DNA from: JBAZLV01 sp964586075
GTDB lineage: Bacteria > Nitrospirota > UBA9217
DNA length: 64,000 nt
Direction: 5' to 3'
Assembly (NCBI GenBank): GCA_964586075.1
Contig: CAZPGZ010000013.1
Coordinates: 21,408 to 85,407 of the forward strand
Shown here: positions 60,942-64,000 of the stretch, piece by piece
Numbering within the stretch: the first letter of the stretch is position 1
Layout: each line of letters starts with the position of its first letter
Program-made: the position numbers and the translations under genes
The notes under the pieces: model-generated
The model's database searches: none
The model's input: only the letters and a program-made list of their open reading frames with translations
What the model was told of the DNA's origin: nothing

Positions 60942-63900
60942 TCAATAATCAAATTTTGGCTTTTTGCAGAAAAGCCCCTTGTCTCTTGCCGCATTGATAA
61001 GGGAAAATGACTCGACAGCATTGTCTGCGATCCCTTTATAGTGCGGCATCTTTTCAGCAATCAATCCTCTGACATGATCCATGCTATACGATTTTCCCGT
61101 TGTTTCCTGCAGTATCATGTTCAGGACCTCGAAGTTTGATACGCCCTGAAGCGGATCGAAAGCTTTTTTGAATTTCACGACTTTCCCATCAAAGGAAACA
61201 ATCGATCCTTCTGATTCGATATTCGGAGCATATGGAAGAACGACCTCGGCGCTGGCGGTTATGTCGTTCTCGAAAGACGAGAGGGCAGCGACAAAGTCGA
61301 CCCCTTTCGGAGAAAGATCAGAGATACTTATATTTTCGTTCAGTGAAAGTATCGCCTTGATTTTCCCTTTCTGCAAGGATTCCTTAATCGTCTTGAGTTT
61401 GTCAGCCGAGGAAAACCCGGTCGAACCGTCAAACACAATATCCCGATACCCCTGGCTGTTGCTGTTTTTGTGGATAACGGCGATGCCGTTATTTGCCTTG
61501 TTCATGCGGCCCGTGCTGAGCAGCAGGTTAACGGCCGCCTTGATATCCTTGAGGTTTGCGCCGTCAACCGTGTCATTATAAAGAACAATGGCATTTTTTG
61601 CGCCGTCAAGCAGGGCTGCCGCGACAGCTTCAACTTTATCCAGGTTTTTGGAATACGCTCCCTTGAGGACTCCCGACTTGAATTTTTCAAATCCCTCAAT
61701 GGCAGCTGCCGCTTTGGCGTCGAATGCCTTGTTGCTGATCACACTTTTGAGAATGGCATTGATTATCTGCCCTTCCTCACCGGTTTTGCAATCAATATGG
61801 ACGGACACATATTTCTCAAGTTCGGAATTGAGCGGCCCTATCTGGACAAGCTGTGCGCCCTTTGCAACCGCTCTCTTTACCTGGAAACCAAACACAGGGC
61901 TGTTCAGCGTCAGTCCGGAACCGATATTGATAATCACGTTTGCCTTTGCCACATCTTCGCGCGTGGCGGAAGAAATATTCATACCCGTCATCTCGCTGAT
62001 ATCGGGTATTTCCGCGCGCACAATATCTTCCGCAGAGGCTATATTGGAAGAACCGTAATGCTTTGCTATCGACGAAAGAAGGAATACTTCCTCATTCGTC
62101 GCGGAAGGGGAAACAAGGAACAGCAGGGAATCGCCGCCCTGTTTATTCTTGATATCATTGAGCCGCGCCGTCAATTTAGCGATCGCGGTCCGGATGGGAA
62201 CGGCCCCCTTCCCATTCTCATAGCTTTCAGCAATTCTGCCGTCCTGCTTCAAATAGGTGCTCTCGAATCTGCCTTTCTTGCACAGTTCTCCTTCAACATA
62301 TTTTTCATAGGGTTTCGCGGTCAGATAGAAAATATCCCGGTCGTATGCGTTGATGTCGATTTCGCAAGCAACGCTGCAATCGGAACAAACCGACCGTTTC
62401 GCCGTGGTTTTAAACGGCGCCTGTCTCTTGAAGGGGTAGTTGAACTCGATCGCTCCGGTGGGACAGACTTCGATACAGTTGCCGCAGGAGATGCACGAGG
62501 TTTCCGCAAGCGGTTTATCCATTGACGGCTTCACCACGGTTGAGTAGCCGCGGTTTATAAACCCGAGGGCATGAATGCCGATCAGGTCTCCGCAATACCG
62601 AACGCACCTTCCGCAGAGCACGCATTTGTTCGGATCGAGTGAAATATAGGGGTGCTGATCGTCAACCTTGGATTTTTTAAATTTGCCGGTATATGCCTTC
62701 TGCACCGCACCGACTGCGGTGGAGTAATCCTTGAGGTCGCAGTCATAAATGGTAACGCAACCGCAGGCAAGGCACCGGTTTGCTTCATGGGAAACAATTT
62801 CAGGAGTGACCCCAAGGTCAACTTCATCGAACGTCTTGATTCTTTCCGCGGGATCCAGTTTCTTGCTATGGCTTCGTTCGACCTGTTCGATATGCGCAAA
62901 GGATGCCTTGTCAAGTTTCTCAAGGGCAGCCTTGTCGCTGACGAATTCATCGTGAATCGGGATGATCTTGCCCGTCGAAATATATTTGTCGATGACCGTC
63001 GCGGCCTTTCTTCCCATGCCGATGGCATCAATAGCCGCCATGGGCCCGCTCGCAACGTCGCCGCCGGCAAAAATTCCCGGAATATTCGTAGCTGTCGACT
63101 TCGGGTCGAAATCAATTGTTTTCCATTTGGTTGTTTTTATTTCACCAAACGTCTTGTTTGCGAGCGAGGAGAGATCAGCTTCCTGGCCAATCGCGGAAAC
63201 GATCATATCGCACTTGAAGACAAACTCGGAATTCTCCTTCTGGATCGGCTTCCTTCTGCCGCTCGCATCCGGCTCTCCCAGATACATTTCAAAGCACTCG
63301 AGACCGATAAGTTTTCCATTCTCGGCCACCACTCTCTTGGGAGCCGTAAGCATCTTAAACTCGATGCCCTCTTCGACCGAGTCATGGATTTCTTCCTTAT
63401 CGGCAGGCATTTCATCCAGCGTACGGCGGTACAAGAGCGCCACTTTGTCTGCTCCGCACCGGACTGCCGTTCTCGCCACGTCGATCGCCGTGTTGCCGCC
63501 GCCGACAACTGCCACAGTTCCGCTCAAGCGCGGCAGAACTGCCGCCTTTTTGACATCTTCAAGGAATTTGATGCCGGTCTGAACAAAGGGAGAATTTTCT
63601 CCATCAATGCCCATGGGTTTTCCGACCCAGGAACCGATGGCAAGATAAACGGCGCTGTATCCCTTGGCCTTTAATTCATCAAGAGTAATGTCTTTTCCAA
63701 GCTTCACTCCTGTCTCGACATTTATGCCATGGGAAATAATGAAGTTGACTTCCTTATCGAGCACTTTTGCAGGCAAGCGATACTCGGGGATTCCGTAGCG
63801 CACCATACCGCCGAGCTTCGGCTGAGCTTCAAAAATGGTGACTTCATATCCCTTCTTGGCAAGAAAATACGCACAGGTCAGACCCGAAGGACCGCCGCCG

Positions 63901-64000
63901 ACCACCGCGACTTTTTTGCCGTTCTTCGGAGCAAGGACAGGCTTCTCAAGCCTGTCATATTCAAGGTCGGCCACATAGCGTTTTACAAAGTTCAAAGCGG
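60942..64000 (-). CDS. NuoG-like subunit fused to a GltD-like FAD/NAD(P) domain (5' end outside the window)
   Basis: The reading frame is open to the window edge; the codon that could be mistaken for a start at 63995 is TTG inside ALNFVKRYVADLE, so the N-terminus is missing. In order, the visible 1,018 residues are: a GltD-like flavoprotein domain with VAVVGGGPSGLTCAY (FAD) and VAVVGGGNTAIDVART (NAD(P)) motifs; a two-cluster ferredoxin domain (CVLCGRCVRYC, CISCGNCIEVCP); a molybdopterin-type Fe4S4 region starting CSDCSVACEID; and a molybdopterin-oxidoreductase-like domain resembling NuoG. The end (YAPNIESEGSIVSFDGKVVKF) is NuoG-like. It probably moves electrons between NAD(P)H, ferredoxin and a partner NuoE/F-type complex. 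The missing part should hold the cysteine cluster typical of GltD-like proteins. Confidence 0.85.
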   Translation of the reverse strand, partial: ALNFVKRYVADLEYDRLEKPVLAPKNGKKVAVVGGGPSGLTCAYFLAKKGYEVTIFEAQPKLGGMVRYGIPEYRLPAKVLDKEVNFIISHGINVETGVKLGKDITLDELKAKGYSAVYLAIGSWVGKPMGIDGENSPFVQTGIKFLEDVKKAAVLPRLSGTVAVVGGGNTAIDVARTAVRCGADKVALLYRRTLDEMPADKEEIHDSVEEGIEFKMLTAPKRVVAENGKLIGLECFEMYLGEPDASGRRKPIQKENSEFVFKCDMIVSAIGQEADLSSLANKTFGEIKTTKWKTIDFDPKSTATNIPGIFAGGDVASGPMAAIDAIGMGRKAATVIDKYISTGKIIPIHDEFVSDKAALEKLDKASFAHIEQVERSHSKKLDPAERIKTFDEVDLGVTPEIVSHEANRCLACGCVTIYDCDLKDYSTAVGAVQKAYTGKFKKSKVDDQHPYISLDPNKCVLCGRCVRYCGDLIGIHALGFINRGYSTVVKPSMDKPLAETSCISCGNCIEVCPTGAIEFNYPFKRQAPFKTTAKRSVCSDCSVACEIDINAYDRDIFYLTAKPYEKYVEGELCKKGRFESTYLKQDGRIAESYENGKGAVPIRTAIAKLTARLNDIKNKQGGDSLLFLVSPSATNEEVFLLSSIAKHYGSSNIASAEDIVRAEIPDISEMTGMNISSATREDVAKANVIINIGSGLTLNSPVFGFQVKRAVAKGAQLVQIGPLNSELEKYVSVHIDCKTGEEGQIINAILKSVISNKAFDAKAAAAIEGFEKFKSGVLKGAYSKNLDKVEAVAAALLDGAKNAIVLYNDTVDGANLKDIKAAVNLLLSTGRMNKANNGIAVIHKNSNSQGYRDIVFDGSTGFSSADKLKTIKESLQKGKIKAILSLNENISISDLSPKGVDFVAALSSFENDITASAEVVLPYAPNIESEGSIVSFDGKVVKFKKAFDPLQGVSNFEVLNMILQETTGKSYSMDHVRGLIAEKMPHYKGIADNAVESFSLINAARDKGLFCKKPKFDY

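Noticed and set aside
61470..63674. Two long plus-strand open frames (351 and 340 codons) opposite the NuoG/GltD gene
   Set aside because: They are shadows of a strongly conserved minus-strand gene; composition and lack of domains argue against coding.

Overview
The window looks like the chromosome of a Gram-negative, probably anaerobic bacterium of the Desulfobacterota (deltaproteobacterial) or Nitrospirota type. The reasons are an outer-membrane polysaccharide export channel, lipoproteins, sigma-54 activator signalling, an exopolysaccharide (EPS) locus of the PEP-CTERM/exosortase-A kind, a NuoG-like subunit fused to a GltD-like flavoprotein, and a GEMM-I riboswitch of the Geobacter-type 3',3'-cGAMP variant. 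No rRNA, tRNA, insertion sequence, phage gene or CRISPR array was seen. The taxonomic statement is an inference from gene content only.

Layout. 0.1-4.5 kb (+): an NtrB-like kinase, an NtrC-like sigma-54 activator overlapping it, and a GAF-kinase-GAF protein whose ATP-binding region looks dead. 4.5-9.8 kb (-): nucleotide-sugar genes (UDP-sugar dehydrogenase, phosphomannomutase, GDP-mannose pyrophosphorylase/isomerase) behind a Crp-family regulator gene. 9.75-13.25 kb (+): a regulatory region with a CRP-type palindrome, then a GEMM-I riboswitch feeding into a terminator, a small lipoprotein and a large secreted beta-helix protein. 13.2-58.4 kb (-): about 41 genes on one strand with almost no gaps and many overlaps, making one EPS locus. 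58.4-58.9 kb: a 500-bp control region with palindromes and a good sigma-54-type promoter facing the EPS locus. 58.9-60.8 kb (+): glmS. 60.9-64 kb (-): a NuoG/GltD fusion cut by the window edge.

How the EPS locus works, read in its direction of transcription (58.4 to 13.2 kb). First come a receiver-like protein without its phospho-acceptor, a secretion-type ATPase, a NusG-like antiterminator, and the export/length-control set (Wza, Wzz, tyrosine kinase, outer-membrane barrel). Then come an epimerase and an asparagine-synthase-like amidotransferase. Next, from 48.4 to 33.9 kb, is the most unusual part: two acyl-carrier-protein/AMP-ligase pairs, a third adenylating ligase, a PLP decarboxylase, a HemK-like methyltransferase, a WbpG-like PP-loop enzyme, three related LbH acyltransferases, a GH123/DUF4091-like lipoprotein, an SGNH-like lipoprotein and a GNAT protein. 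I read this as a carrier-protein-dependent pathway that builds an acyl or aminoacyl group and attaches it to the polysaccharide. After it come glycosyltransferases, three tandem BcsL/CelD-type GNAT proteins, deacetylases, Wzx, Wzy and an N-formyl amino-sugar pathway (dehydratase, aminotransferase, formyltransferase, phosphoglycosyl transferase). Exosortase and PEP-CTERM proteins, normal members of such loci, are absent from this window.

Regulation inferred from sequence: the NtrC-type activator may act on the sigma-54-type promoter at 58.46 kb; the Crp-type protein may bind the palindrome at 9.98 kb; the riboswitch probably turns the secreted beta-helix unit on when it binds a cyclic dinucleotide.
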